Shown: positions 1 to 11,616 of the stretch, one piece after another
Position numbering within the stretch: position 1 is the first letter of the stretch
How the letters are laid out: each line of letters begins with the position of its first letter
Assembly: GCA_040954595.2 (NCBI GenBank)
Contig: CM082594.2
Location: 7,874,001-7,938,000 of the forward strand
Length of the DNA: 64,000 bases
Source: Balanoglossus misakiensis
Lineage: Eukaryota; Hemichordata
Reading direction: 5' to 3'
Program-made: the position numbers and the translations under genes
Notes under the pieces: generated by a model
Database searches by the model: none
Told to the model about the DNA's origin: nothing
Seen by the model: only the letters and a program-made list of their open reading frames with translations

Positions 1-2704
1 ACACAACTATCGCGGGATAGGCACATGGGTATTAAAAATCCCTGCAAAGACAAGTGCCATTTGTCGCCCAAGGATAAGGAGAAGTATTTTATATTTTAAG
101 GATTAAAACTCTTGTAAAAAGAAGCAGCTATTGGGCTTAAAGCTAATTGCTGAAGGCAACCTCGATAAAATGACTGAGGAACCCCAGTAACACTTACATG
201 TACCTGGGTAACGCCCCTTAACAAAAACACTGCTGGAGCATTCAATAGCCCGGGGTACTGCCTGATTTCAAGGGTAAAAGCCAAAGACAAATTCTCTGTG
301 TACTGCTAGACAAAAAGTTCACACTCGAAGGCCACCAAGACCTATATACTGTAAAACGGGAAATTTTCGTGACAGGAAATTTTCGCAATATCAACGTTCT
401 ATGATTGCACACAATGATTTGAAACTGACAAAGTTCATGAAGATCTTTCCTGCAGGGAATTTGGCAATTCAGCAGGCACTGAGTAAAAAAATAATGATGT
501 GTGATAAATAGCTAAGCTCTGATATTTGATACTTGATACAGTCATCTCTCACCATACCATGAGTTTGTATTACAGAGATACATGTCTATGAACTAGCTTT
601 TAAAGACAGCTGAGTTATAACATCAACCATATTATGACTGGGAAACTGTTACAAACAGTTCTGATAGTACCAACTTGATATTTCAATTAAGAGACATGGC
701 ATGCCATTTGTATTAATTTTCAATTCCATTATTTTTTTTTTCTTCATTGAAAATGCTATAGGACTGGGGTTTTACCTGCAGGGAACATTTCTATATCTAT
801 CCAATGAACTCGTAGCATATCTTGTTTGTTTGGGACAACAATGGTAGAGCATTACAAAAGAGGGAACATAAACATTCATTACTACGTAAAGCGGCACTTT
901 CTTCCTTCAGGCGTACCAGTCAGTTCTGGTACAGTAACTACCGGTACAACTACTTACGCTAACTTTTCACTTCTAAAGGCAGCAGAAACACCGCCAATGA
1001 AAGAGAAAAGGCAATCAGCGTACAGGTATGCAGCAACCTTTGTCGTGTTTGTGGTGCTGTATTTCTAAATACAGATACTCTTCATGATCTTTTCACTTGA
1101 AATCCAATTCATCTCGGATTACAATGGAAAATAGTGGTATTCACGTATTGCTCGAAAAATACTAAAAAGTTTATGAGAAAAAGTTTACGACTTTGTTTTT
1201 CAAGGCACGTACTACCTTAATTCAGGTGGTTCTAACCGCTATAGACATGATCAAAGGAACCTAACAATAAGAAATCTAACAGAAAGGTTATAAAGATCTT
1301 ATTTCTTGCTGGGTTTGAGCTACAGATGTCAAATGTTCGCAGATATTGGGGTTTTAAACAAGTTTTAATAAATGTCTCTTAAAGGTATACAGTCACCTAT
1401 GCAAATTTAGCTACAGTTACCATGGCGAACTAACATATAGCCAATCACAGATCTCCAGTGGGTGGCACACACCATTACACTCAAATACACCAATTCAACC
1501 ATGGGCGTATCTTCTTTGGTGGTGACCGTATACCTTATAGCTCAATCTCTGTAATTTTAGAGAAACTTTTTCTTACCATTGAAGCAATTTCTGTGAGATC
1601 GTACTGATCAATGACCACACGGCCCTGGCCTTCGGTTTTAAATGTGATGTTGTGGTTAATCCCTGTTTGAAAAATAAGGTGGCCACTCTGTGTGATCATT
1701 TTTGGTCTGAAAGAAAACAAAGTTGTACATCTTGATTAATTAATCAATACGCAATAAGGGTGGGGGGCTTTTGGTCATATATAATGATACTTCAGGAAGA
1801 GTTTGAAATACTAAAATATAACACCAACTTCCTTTATTGCGTATAGTATTACACGGGCGACCCACATATATGCGATGACGAAGCTACTGTTGGCAAGACT
1901 TGAAATCATGGCTGACCTTGATAACTTTCATGCTGTGTATAGTAATACAGTCATGTACTACGACACAATCGGTTTGCTAAACTTTCCCACCATCATCTTT
2001 TTCCGCCCCCGGGAATCATGCCATGCATGTTGTAATACAAGTATATTCTAAATCGGCTTGATTACTCTAGGTTCAATCGAGTGGAAAATGAACAACGCAA
2101 GTTGTTTAATCCAAAGGGAACGCATACTTAAAACAAACAATTTGTGCTTGCGACAAAATGGAATCAAAGTCGCTGATTTTGTGGTCACCAGCTAGATATT
2201 TTCTGTGGTGACCTCAAGTGATAAGCATTTATTACTCAACTCCGAAGTATGATGTTATACATGAAGCGCAGAAAAGTTGCTTCTTTGAAAGTAAAGTCAG
2301 GGCATCGTCTGCTTGTCTGCTGCCCATGCCCTGTCTGTCGTTCATCCCCTCGAACAACATTTTAATTTTCACCATTCCGCGACCTTCACAGGATCTTGGA
2401 AAAGGACCGAGCAGCCGACAGTCACTAAAAGCCACCGTTTCTCTCTCACATTATCTTAAAATTAGTTCCCGACTAAATGTATATTGCATCTACGGCTGTA
2501 TGTTGCAAAAATTCTTAGGGGGCGTATCTCGGTTATATCACTTTCCCTCGGCCGATCCATCCCACGCACTCTCGGGAAAAAAAAGACAAGTACTCACTGC
2601 GAATCGTCACTGACAGCCCGTTTACTTTTCGGCTTGGCTGACGCCGCCGAAAGTAAAAGGATCGCCGTGAACAGGGCGAGCCCTGACCGGCCGTCGGGAG
2701 CCAT
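1..2704 (-). CDS. 5' part of an unidentified secreted or type I membrane protein (runs off the left edge)
   Basis: Three exons can be joined. Exon 1 (2704-2598) starts ATG and encodes a clear signal peptide, MAPDGRSGLALFTAILLLSA followed by an Ala-Ser-Ala cleavage-like site, then a basic stretch (KPKSKR) that could be a furin-like site. It ends at a GTGAGT donor. Exon 2 (1706-1577) follows a pyrimidine-rich acceptor in matching phase and encodes 43 residues with a possible N-glycosylation site (NIT). It ends at GTAAGA. Exon 3 begins at 41 after a good acceptor (TTTGCAG) and is open in the phase-0 frame to the window edge; this last exon is weaker. Exon 1 lies in a CpG-rich stretch that looks like a promoter. 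I do not recognise the family; nothing in the 90 or so visible residues names a domain. The joining of exons 1 and 2 is seen, exon 3 is inferred. Confidence 0.5.
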
Positions 2705-4464
2705 CGCTGTTAGCCGGACGAGGTGTGAACGACTTCAGGTCAAGAACGTCGGATAACGGTGAACAGTTAGCTGCCTGCACCTGTGCTCGCCTACCGGCCG
2801 TCCAACCAGAACGCACGATGGAAAGTATCTCTCCCTCCTGTGTTGTAACCGCTACAAGAATAGTGCGAGGTCACGTGGGCGACATTTACATATCTTAAGT
2901 AACCTCAAGTGATGGCATTGGGCGGGACATTCCACAGATTGTTAACATTCATGAAGGCGAAAGTCTTAATAACAGTTTCATCTTCGTCAAAATTAATAGT
3001 AAATAGATTTTTATTTTTTAAAATAGTGTGTTGAGCTATTGACTACATCTTAGAAGGGAATGGTGTAAATAAATGTTCAGTTGTGTCATGTAGTTTTTGA
3101 TAACTTTTTACGAGTCGCAGCAGCTGTGACAATATCTCATTTTCTTTAAAATGGGATTTTAGCTGTCAAATTAGCGTTCTAAAATTATTTTGTAGAGAAA
3201 GAAAATGGCATAATATCACACACCAAATTAAACAGTTGTCTTGGGCATCCAAGGCCGGAATATGCGGGCCTACAGCTAGCTTTACCAAACTTTTAAGTTT
3301 GATTTGCGTCATGGTTAAAGAGAAATTATCCAAACATTATGTTAAGGCATATTGATACAGTATTTTTGAGGTCAATGTAGCCACGGCCATTGGTCGATAT
3401 AAGATAAAGCCAATGCTAGCTTCTTTCTATATAAACATTGCTTGTAAATTGTAGGCTAGTTGTACCCTCTCAAAGTGGGCGTATACACCTATGGGAAAGC
3501 ATGATATATTCGTCGGGTCGTGTGGTCTGGTTAGACAAAAAAAAGTGTTTAGAGATTACTCGAAGGGCAATTATAGTTTAGGCTAGGCTGAATTTCTTGC
3601 ACCCTCGAAGAAGATATTATAATAACAGTCACGAGAAAACAGTAAGTTTCTAGGAATGAGGAAATGTACTAATGACAAAGAAATCTTTTGTGCTAAGACG
3701 TGACTGGTACTGACAACTTTTCAGCCGGAACGCCTTCCCTGGCTGGGACCGGCCACGCCCCTTTCCTTGAATCGGGGACGCAGTTTCCATGATAAGATGA
3801 TGAAATCTTATTTGTAGCAGGTCCTAATATTGAGTCATGACTGAGGGTCAGTGGCGAGGTCGAGCCCTGGGGTCGAATTCAACTGCGTTGCGTGAAGCAC
3901 AGGTCGCAACGTAGAAGGTGCGGTTAGCCCCCTGGGGGAATAGCTCGTGTCTTAAAGCGCTATTACAGTTTTATCGTGTATAAACCACCGATTTCATGTT
4001 CATAACTTTACTTTCCATACACCGGACACGCCTATGGCATCGGCTGTTCGCTAGGTTAGATAAGAAAGTGCGAGCGACTGACAAGTGTCTGGCCTCTCGG
4101 TTTAGTATAGTCACGGTCGTAAAGAGATTAACCCTGAAAAAATTCTAGAGGGCGCAGATGTCTGATGAGTTGTAGGGCCCCAACAATGCACTTTACCGGA
4201 ATCATGGTTTAAACTTTATTTTCTTAATCTTCGGGCAAAACACATATTTGTTTATACTTGGGCAAAACTCATAAGAACTGGTGAAAATTGTGTAAGAAGG
4301 TTTCTGAAGCTTAAGAAAGTAGTCAACATACATACAAGTGTCCTCTTTATGTAAGACTTTATTACTAAGAATAAACATAACATATGATAATGATAATAAT
4401 ATATAACATATAAGTTGGTCAATGACTAGACTTGCTCCACAGTTACAGCAAAAGCCAGCAGAGG
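2705..4464. other. Intergenic region, no gene seen
   Basis: The first ~150 bases are GC-rich with many CpG and are the likely promoter and 5'UTR of the minus-strand gene ending at 2704. The rest is AT-rich, with stops in all frames and no exon flanked by good splice sites. The right end (about 4200-4464) should be the 3'UTR of the SPO16 homologue. Confidence 0.5.
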
Positions 4465-6125
4465 CTAGAGCAGGATGCAATCTTTCTCAAAGAATCTGAG
4501 AATGTTGTCGACTGTAGACGAATCCAAGCTGCACTCCAGTAAATCTTCCCTGGACGCACTTGCAAGCATGCTGAGGGTACCGCAGCCTTGCTGCAACACA
4601 AGACACTGTACATCAATGTTAAGGATCTCACCTGTCATATGCCATGTTATTCTGGTTCAAGACAAGACACTGTACATCAGTGTTGAAGGGAAGGGGTCGT
4701 CGCGCCGCGTGGGTGTCCCCCTTGATGAGGATATGTCCCCCATATATCACTCAGTATTACCAGCCTGAAATAAAACTTCACCAGAGGTCTAACCAGTCCC
4801 TCACCAGATGATACTATGTTAAAGGATATCGTGGTGATTCAGTCCAAGCGTATGCAAGATCTGGATGACTGTATCTTCTGACAAGAGATTGGACAGCGTC
4901 AAATTGATACGCTCTTTTATGATGGCCACGGCTGGTTTGCAAGTTGCCTAAATATGGAAAGAACAAGAAGAAAACACTGATAAGTCAAGTATGGATGTAC
5001 TTAAGAACATCCATAGTCAAACCACAACAGAGAATGGAAAATACATAAGATGATTCACCACTGCAATGACTTAGGGGGCCTTGTCAAGGAAGAAATCATG
5101 TACATTTCAATTACCTTTGTGATTGTCAGCATGCACTGGACAATGTCACTTGCATTATGTGCTGAGAGTATTCTGAGCTTCGTCTTCAGAAATCTGAAAG
5201 AATAACATAAGTGCAACAGTGTCACAAATAAATGTGCAGTGTCATGATTGGATGAGAACCATGTGAAGAGTGCAGTGTGAAGATATTGTTCTGAATGCAA
5301 CCCAGTGGAACAGTGTTTGACCGACACACTAGAAATTAGAATCAGCAGATAAACATTGATGTCTGCATCTAACCTGTTTTGCAAAGATGACAGAATAGTC
5401 ATTTCATTCTCTCCGAATAATGTCGCAGTGACTATCGCGTACCCATTGCAATGAACACTGATGAATCTGCCAATCCTAAAATGAAAGCATTAATAATGAA
5501 ATTAAGGATCAATTCATTTTTTCAAGACTTAAACGTCTGTCAACACTAACCTTTATGTTTTGAAATGCATAAGAACACACCAAGTACCTTTCTAAGAGTG
5601 CTGGTTCCATACTCTGTTGACTTTCAGTGGTGGACTCATTCAGTGGTATAATCATAAAAGCAATGGATGACAATGGAAAAATACAGGTGTGCCTAATGGT
5701 GTTTTCTGAATCTAGAGAAGTAGAAACAAACAGTCATCATTAGTGATGAGGCACTATTGCACAACAGCTAGAGAACCATGCACACCAGTCTAGAATAGTT
5801 GAAAACAAGTGGTTTGTGATATTGAATCTCCACACTGTAGCCGGTGGAAGAGCCAACAATTACATAACAACATGTATTTTAGAACACAACCATATAGACC
5901 AAGACCAAATACTGTCAACAAGGTTCAAGTTTCAGTAAGAGGGGGCCATTGTCATTATAATTTATGCCCAGTGTACATGAGACTTTACCCCCCAAAGACA
6001 CGACAGTAGTACTCACATCTTAGCTTGTGTTCTTGCTGAAGATGCCTTGCTATATCACTGTTACGTAGTGACTCATTCACGATCACAGGCCATCTTGCAG
6101 ATGATGATCCCGAGACTGATGACAT
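4465..6125 (-). CDS. SPO16: SPO16 homologue (meiotic crossover factor, XPF-like with helix-hairpin-helix)
   Basis: SPO16 (human C1orf146) pairs with SHOC1 in the ZMM group that stabilises meiotic recombination intermediates. Six exons join in phase: 6125-6017, 5711-5588, 5475-5374, 5193-5115, 4947-4830, 4607-4465, giving 224 residues. The segments HKLRYSE, FISVHCNGYAIV and FLKTKLRILSAHNASDIV align with human HKVRYSD, FINIHQNSFLVL and FLGCNLRILPVHNTVNAI as I remember them. The C-terminal part (about residues 139-224) reads as a helix-hairpin-helix pair ending LLECSLDSSTVDNILRFF, consistent with the XPF/ERCC4-like fold. Exon 2 uses the acceptor CTAG at 5713-5712; the AG a few bases further on would create a stop. 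The last intron is an AT-AC U12-type intron (separate entry). The protein is longer than the 180-residue human one because the HhH tail is complete. The start is the first ATG of exon 1. Confidence 0.85.
4598..4688. repeat. Two 27-base copies of the U12 3' splice-site segment
   Basis: The stretch reading acaagacactgtacatcaNtg (plus strand) occurs at 4598-4624 and again at 4662-4688, 64 bases apart. On the transcript strand the copy nearer the last exon carries the intact branch motif and AC acceptor. The upstream copy keeps TGATGTAC-AGTGTCTTG but has CCTTCAAC in place of CCTTAAC. Confidence 0.8.
4608..4829 (-). other. AT-AC U12-type (minor spliceosome) intron in SPO16
   Basis: The exon ends CACCACG and the intron opens ATATCCTTT, the exact U12 AT-AC donor consensus. 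The branch motif TCCTTAAC lies at 4625-4618 with branch A at 4619, and the intron ends TGTAC at 4608, 11 bases after the branch. Removing these 222 bases joins the two halves of the helix-hairpin-helix region in frame. Reading through instead gives TAA three codons after the donor, and no usable GT donor lies before that stop. Confidence 0.85.
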
Positions 6126-6768
6126 TGTCACTTAGACTTGGCCTTTATCACCTTGGCCTGATATCACCAACACAAACTAAAAATGCAGAGAAATATATTT
6201 ATACGTGTAGATGAAACTTCCAAACTGGCAAAGAACATCTCCACAAATCCACGGCAAGATTTCGTAGTTCGTGAGATGACAGAAAATCGAATTACTGCCA
6301 CAGACGCACACCATTTTGCCCCCTTTTCTTCAAAAGACAGCAGCTCAAGACAAAGAACACCATAACATATACACAACATACCTTATGTTCTCAGCATTAA
6401 TTGAAGAAACGTTGAATATTCGCAAATTTAGTTTGGGATAAACATGATATAAACGCACACAGGATGCAACAGACCATGTGAAACGATATACAGTTCGCTG
6501 TTCCGTCGCCTGTGGGCGCACTATTTATACTCACCTCACTGTCGCATGTAATTCCACTAAAAAGTTTGAGATTGGTGTATTTTGAGTGTCCTACTTGGAA
6601 AATTTATTAATTTCATGCTGTTGACTTTAAAAATCAACCACTGAAAGATTCATTTCCTCGTCAATAATATTCTACAAAAAAACCCGAAGAGTCTAAGCTT
6701 TTCGACCAGAAAAGTTCACGTTCGGTATCCAAGACGTTCGACTCCTGTCTTCAAAAACGCGCACATCT
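6126..6768. other. Intergenic: SPO16 promoter side and 3'UTR of the next gene
   Basis: No exon with usable splice sites was found. The region lies between the SPO16 start and the stop of the C2-domain gene, both on the minus strand. Confidence 0.5.
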
Positions 6769-9700
6769 TCAAACACTTGATTCCTTAGCCTTGTCCTTTT
6801 TGTCAGCTTCGGCAGGTTTAGATGTGTAGTGACTGAGAGAATACAGACTATGGTGGGACGTTTCTGGCGTGGCCTGCTGAAGCTGGAAAGTCGGAACGGT
6901 ACCCGGTGCAGATCCCTCCGGCGCTGGCTTAACCTCAGCCGACTGTTTTTGTCGTTTGACGCGTAGTTTACTCATCAAAGAGGAAATGAATCCGGTCCCT
7001 GGAAGTGAAGCTAGTGTACTCCGTCTCCGATTTTCGTCAACATCTTCTGGTCCATGCTCTTCTTCTTCTTCTTCCTTCATACTTTCAATTTCTTCTGGAA
7101 ATGGTTTGATTCGAGGAACAATAACCAAAACGTTCGGGAATGTCGTCATCGGCAAAACATGTTTATTTTCGTTCATGTCGATATATCTTGACATTATTTT
7201 CTTGCCTATGTAATTATTCACACTTAAATCGTTACTTCAATAGAATTGAAACTAACCTGTTGAAATCACACTTATCTTGCTAGTCTGACTTTCTTGACTT
7301 TCATCCTTACTTTCATCACTGTCATCATACTGAAAAAAAAAATCATAAATTAAAAAGACGATGAACACCTTCTTGTCTTTGTTTTCAAAAAGACCTACAC
7401 ATGCAGGAGGGCCATCATTTTTCTGAAAAGTCTGTTAGTTTTTGTTATGTGTGGTGAATCGACTTACCTCTGGGATGTCGACCATTCGAGGATGACGTCT
7501 CCCCGTTTCGCCCGGCTGACGCATACTCAGACCTGAAACATATGAGTAAAGCAAGTAAAACTTAATATATAGCAATAGCTTGAGTTGATGTCCCGTAAAT
7601 GTCGTTAAGAATTCTAATAATATACTGTATTGACTAAAGAAGAGGGATATGCACTATCTGTGAAGCGCTATGTGGATTATAAAACTGAGATCAGGGTGTG
7701 TTAATACTTACCAGGAGCGTTTTGCAGAAAGAGCGCCATGGTTGCTAGGTCGTGACCGCTTGGTTCATCCTCAAGAAGACTGGCTTTGAAATCGCCAGAA
7801 GGTACGGTCAGATGGTCGGCGGTCTTTTCAGCGCCGGATGTTCCCGGTTTCTCGTCCATCTGTCCTAATAACATGTCCTGCAAGTGTGAATATGATGGTA
7901 AAGTGCATACATCAAACCTAGAAGAGATTCTTGGAAATCGTGGTTGCAGACCCCCCCCCCCCAGGATATCATATGGTCCACCCCTTAACTGAATTATCGA
8001 ATGCTGATATACTCACCTCGTCCACATTATGGTCTGCGTGCCTCAGCACAATTTTCTGCAAGAAGTCTATTCTCTGCTGGCGGTTTGTTTGTCGTCTGTA
8101 TTCTGTCTGCAGGCGTTCCAGTCTATGTCACAATAAAGGCATAACATCATTTTTGCGTATCTGCCGGCTATCATAACCTGGACATGTACGCATGGAATTT
8201 ACCAAAGTCGATGGAAAAACCATGGATCCGGCCCGAATAGATATGTTGAACAGAGAGGTTTTGGTGGAAATTGTCGATGATTATTAAAATTACTTACCTT
8301 CGTGACATAATTTTACCAATCATGACTGGTTTCACGACAGGTACTTTAGCAAAAGGATCCAACGACGTATTAACACCACCTTAAATGTAAAAAAAGACCG
8401 AATTTGTCAATCTTCTTTACATGTGTAATACATGTAATTCGCTGTGACTTTTCTAAGGTAGTTTTTGCACAGTTAGTATATACACCAACCAATTTCAACA
8501 AATACGTTGAAATGCCAACTTTGTTCGTACCTAACTCTCGTGACACATTTCCAACCTCCACTTCTTCTTCAAACCCCACAAAGTCTGGGTGACCAACTGG
8601 TAACGCTGATATCACCGGTCTAGAAACAAAATATCCAAGTGTAGCTGATTATAGAATCCGAAATAGGACAGGACACTGATAATCTACTGTGACGGTGGCG
8701 AAAAAGAAAACACTTCAAAAAGACAATAATGGCCCTAGATCTGCACTTACAAGTTACCCTGTCTGCGATCTTCAGGTGGTTCGACGCGATAGAGCAGAGA
8801 GTGACCGACCGTGTCACTGACTTCCTTTTTCCGGTTCTCTAACTGGTGGGAATATCCATAGCCCAATATGCCATAGGTGAAACATAACTCCAGTTCTAGT
8901 CTGGCCACAAGCTGTAAGGATAAAATACAAGAAACAGTTACGTATTACCAAGTACACTGCAACCCAATGTTACATTTAGACAGTTCGTCACATTTTGTGG
9001 TATCGGCTCGCAGTTAAGTTTTCTAACATTTTTCATACAGACAGCAAGTTTCTGTCGTGAGATATAAACCAGGTCATGATAACTATCAGTATAATGAAAA
9101 CTTACATTAGATCGAATCTTCAAATCATATGTGCCAGCCATGAACTGACTCTGTGGTATAAATGAAGAAACGTTACATGTATCAATGTTAGATTTGTTAG
9201 AGCCCATTAAAAATGTGCGAACTTCAACATGAAGTCAAGAGAAACAATGACTACCATTACCTTGATGACGTCATACAGGTGCATTTCTTTACGACCTATG
9301 ACCTGGCGGTGACCAGACCCCTCGAAGGCAACAATATCAATTTTTATTATGTTAGACGGGTCGGTTCGTTTCCTAGATATCTGGAAAAAAGGAGAAGGTA
9401 ATATTGAAATGGCCTGAGTAAATTTGTAATAAACACGATGGAGTGAATTATTTCGTGATGAGATGTGCATCGATGATATTCGACGTGCTACACTGGTTTA
9501 TTTAGTTGCGATGGGAGATCTGGTTCATTTTGCTAGACTAGAGGATTGTAACGATCTGCTTACCATGAGCGACAGGTGTTTCAGATCGTCGAAGACAATC
9601 TTCGTCTTCTCCTGGACGTCGACCGTCTTGGAGCACTTGGTGACGTCACCGACTTTGATACGAATGTATATCTGTACATCTGGTGTTGTGAATACTACTA

Positions 9701-10141
9701 AGTATGAGAAAGCCACTATGTAAGGTAAATTTGGTTATACGTTTCTAATAACTGATTAGTTTCTTACTTACTGATTCCGAGCTATAAATACTAACTGACG
9801 ATGGTGTAACATCTACTGGTAAATTATGAAGACTGTTTTGGCTTTGTGATTTTGTTTGGCATACATTTCCTTGAAAGGATACGCTCTTCATCAATGTGAA
9901 GGTCCTGGATTTTCTTGATGTGAAAACTCAAAACGCCAGCCTAGTAAACAAAAAGACAGACAGGGACCAGGTGAAATGTGGCGAACTCTGGCTCTATTTG
10001 TACTTGACTACACGCAGATAACAACGGATTTTGTCTCAAAACCATCCATATTTTGGGATGCGCCCTTACCGGCAAGGTTGACGTGTAAGACTCGCTCTCC
10101 ACGTCGTAGCCTTCGTTCACAACTGCTTCATTTTCGGACAT
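6769..10141 (-). CDS. C2CD6: C2-domain protein resembling C2CD6 / CATSPER-tau
   Basis: Thirteen exons join in phase: 10141-10070, 9940-9865, 9679-9564, 9380-9261, 9150-9106, 8911-8751, 8619-8531, 8379-8298, 8122-8017, 7877-7712, 7532-7468, 7329-7257, 7205-6769; 535 residues. Residues about 25-190 form a C2-like beta sandwich (AGVLSFHIKKIQDL, then IYIRIKVGDVTK, then LYDVIK), followed by LELELCFTYGILGYGYSHQL. The GYGYSHQL block is what I associate with C2CD6 (ALS2CR11), a C2 protein that targets the CatSper channel complex to the sperm flagellum; that comparison is from memory. No Asp-rich calcium loops of the classical type are obvious. The middle has a short charged helix (RLERLQTEYRRQTNRQQ), the tail is acidic then Ser/Pro-rich and probably disordered. 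No signal peptide or membrane segment. Family identity is likely, orthology less sure. Confidence 0.65.
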
Positions 10142-11102
10142 CGTCCAGAGATGCGATGTGTTCGTGCAAAGAAATCGAGACAAAAACGCTGAAGTTACGT
10201 ATGTCTGAGAGTCAGAATATTTTTCCGGCTGGACAAAAAATACTTGAGAGAATTTTAGAACACGCGCATTGCGCATGTGGTTCTAAAACTGGAATTCGAA
10301 TAATTTGATGGAATCTGAGACGAATATACCTTACACGTGGATGTCTGTCCTTTTCCGTTTTCAGATCATGCCAACATAAAGTTGGGAAAAATAAAATACT
10401 AGAATGTATGAAGGTTGACTTCATCAATTGTTCTAACTTTTGGCGTATGTCTGTCCCTGCGTTAATAGACTGTGTGCACACCCTGTGGCCCAACTAAAAA
10501 TTCTTCAACCATTACCTCGAAAATGTTTGCGATATTCGTTCTGCTATTTCAGTCAAAGGTTTCAGGATCTATGCTGCTCTGGTTGGATTTTTGAGTATGA
10601 CGAAGGTACAGTGTACATGATACTTGCAAAGATATTCTGCGTTTCCATAACAACCAGGATGTGGGTCGATATTAAAGCGTGCTGAGGGCGCTGTTAGATG
10701 AGCATATGAACACTACAGTCTACATTGTACACAAATCAATAATCATGTTAAAATATAGTAATGTTATGGTGTAGCCTCGCCAATTTAGGGAATACCAGGG
10801 AAACCCTCGATATACGGTACTGTTCTTTTATAATAGTCACTGGATGACCTTGAGCGGGCGGTACAAATTGGCCAAGGTCACTCCATAGTTACCACAAATG
10901 TACGTGCATGCCCGTCCGTCTGTGGCACATAGTACGCGGTGCACAACCCTCACCCCCAGCCGCGGACTTTGTCCTTTGTATTTGCTGTGCAAAGTTCGAT
11001 GAACTTGTCGTTGATTAGATGATTGTTTTTGTTTTCCGATTGTCTTCTTTAACATAATAGACTATGGCCGCAGTGCAGCTGTAACGCCGGACGGACGAAG
11101 AC
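10142..11102. other. Intergenic between the C2-domain gene and the first CYP4 gene
   Basis: Divergent promoters are expected here because the flanking genes point away from each other. Short open frames exist on both strands but none has a recognisable protein or paired splice sites. Confidence 0.5.
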
Positions 11103-11395
11103 ATGGTGACTAGCGTGATTGGTCAAGTTCTTCAAGCCGCCTCCTTGGCGGGAGCAGGACATCCATATTTTGATGTTTTGTGGGTTGCGCTTTTTGTGCT
11201 TATCGCCACAAGTGCAGTGCTGCAGTTCATCAAATTTCTGAAGATGAGATGGGCGTCCGAAAAAGCATTCACTCATATCCCTGTGGAAAACAGACACCCT
11301 TTGTTTGGACACCTTCATTTGGTAATTCTATGTTCACCTGTCTGTCTCTGTATGTGTCCGCATATAACCTGCATTTTTGACCTACTAGTACCTGC

Positions 11396-11442
<47 letters not shown>

Positions 11443-11493
11443 TCTATCTGTCTGTCTGTCTGTCTGTCCATGCGTCCGCCCGTCCATCCTTCC

Positions 11494-11569
<76 letters not shown>

Positions 11570-11581
11570 ATGCGTCCGCCC

Positions 11582-11616
<35 letters not shown>

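Noticed and set aside
2218-2613. 131-codon plus-strand frame
   Set aside because: No domain, no splice sites or start context; it overlaps the signal-peptide exon of a better-supported gene on the other strand.
9941-10276. Minus-strand frame of 111 codons reading past the first exon of the C2-domain gene
   Set aside because: Only its middle part (10141-10070) is an exon; the rest is intron and upstream sequence, since a GTAAGG donor follows codon 24 and the next exon joins in frame.
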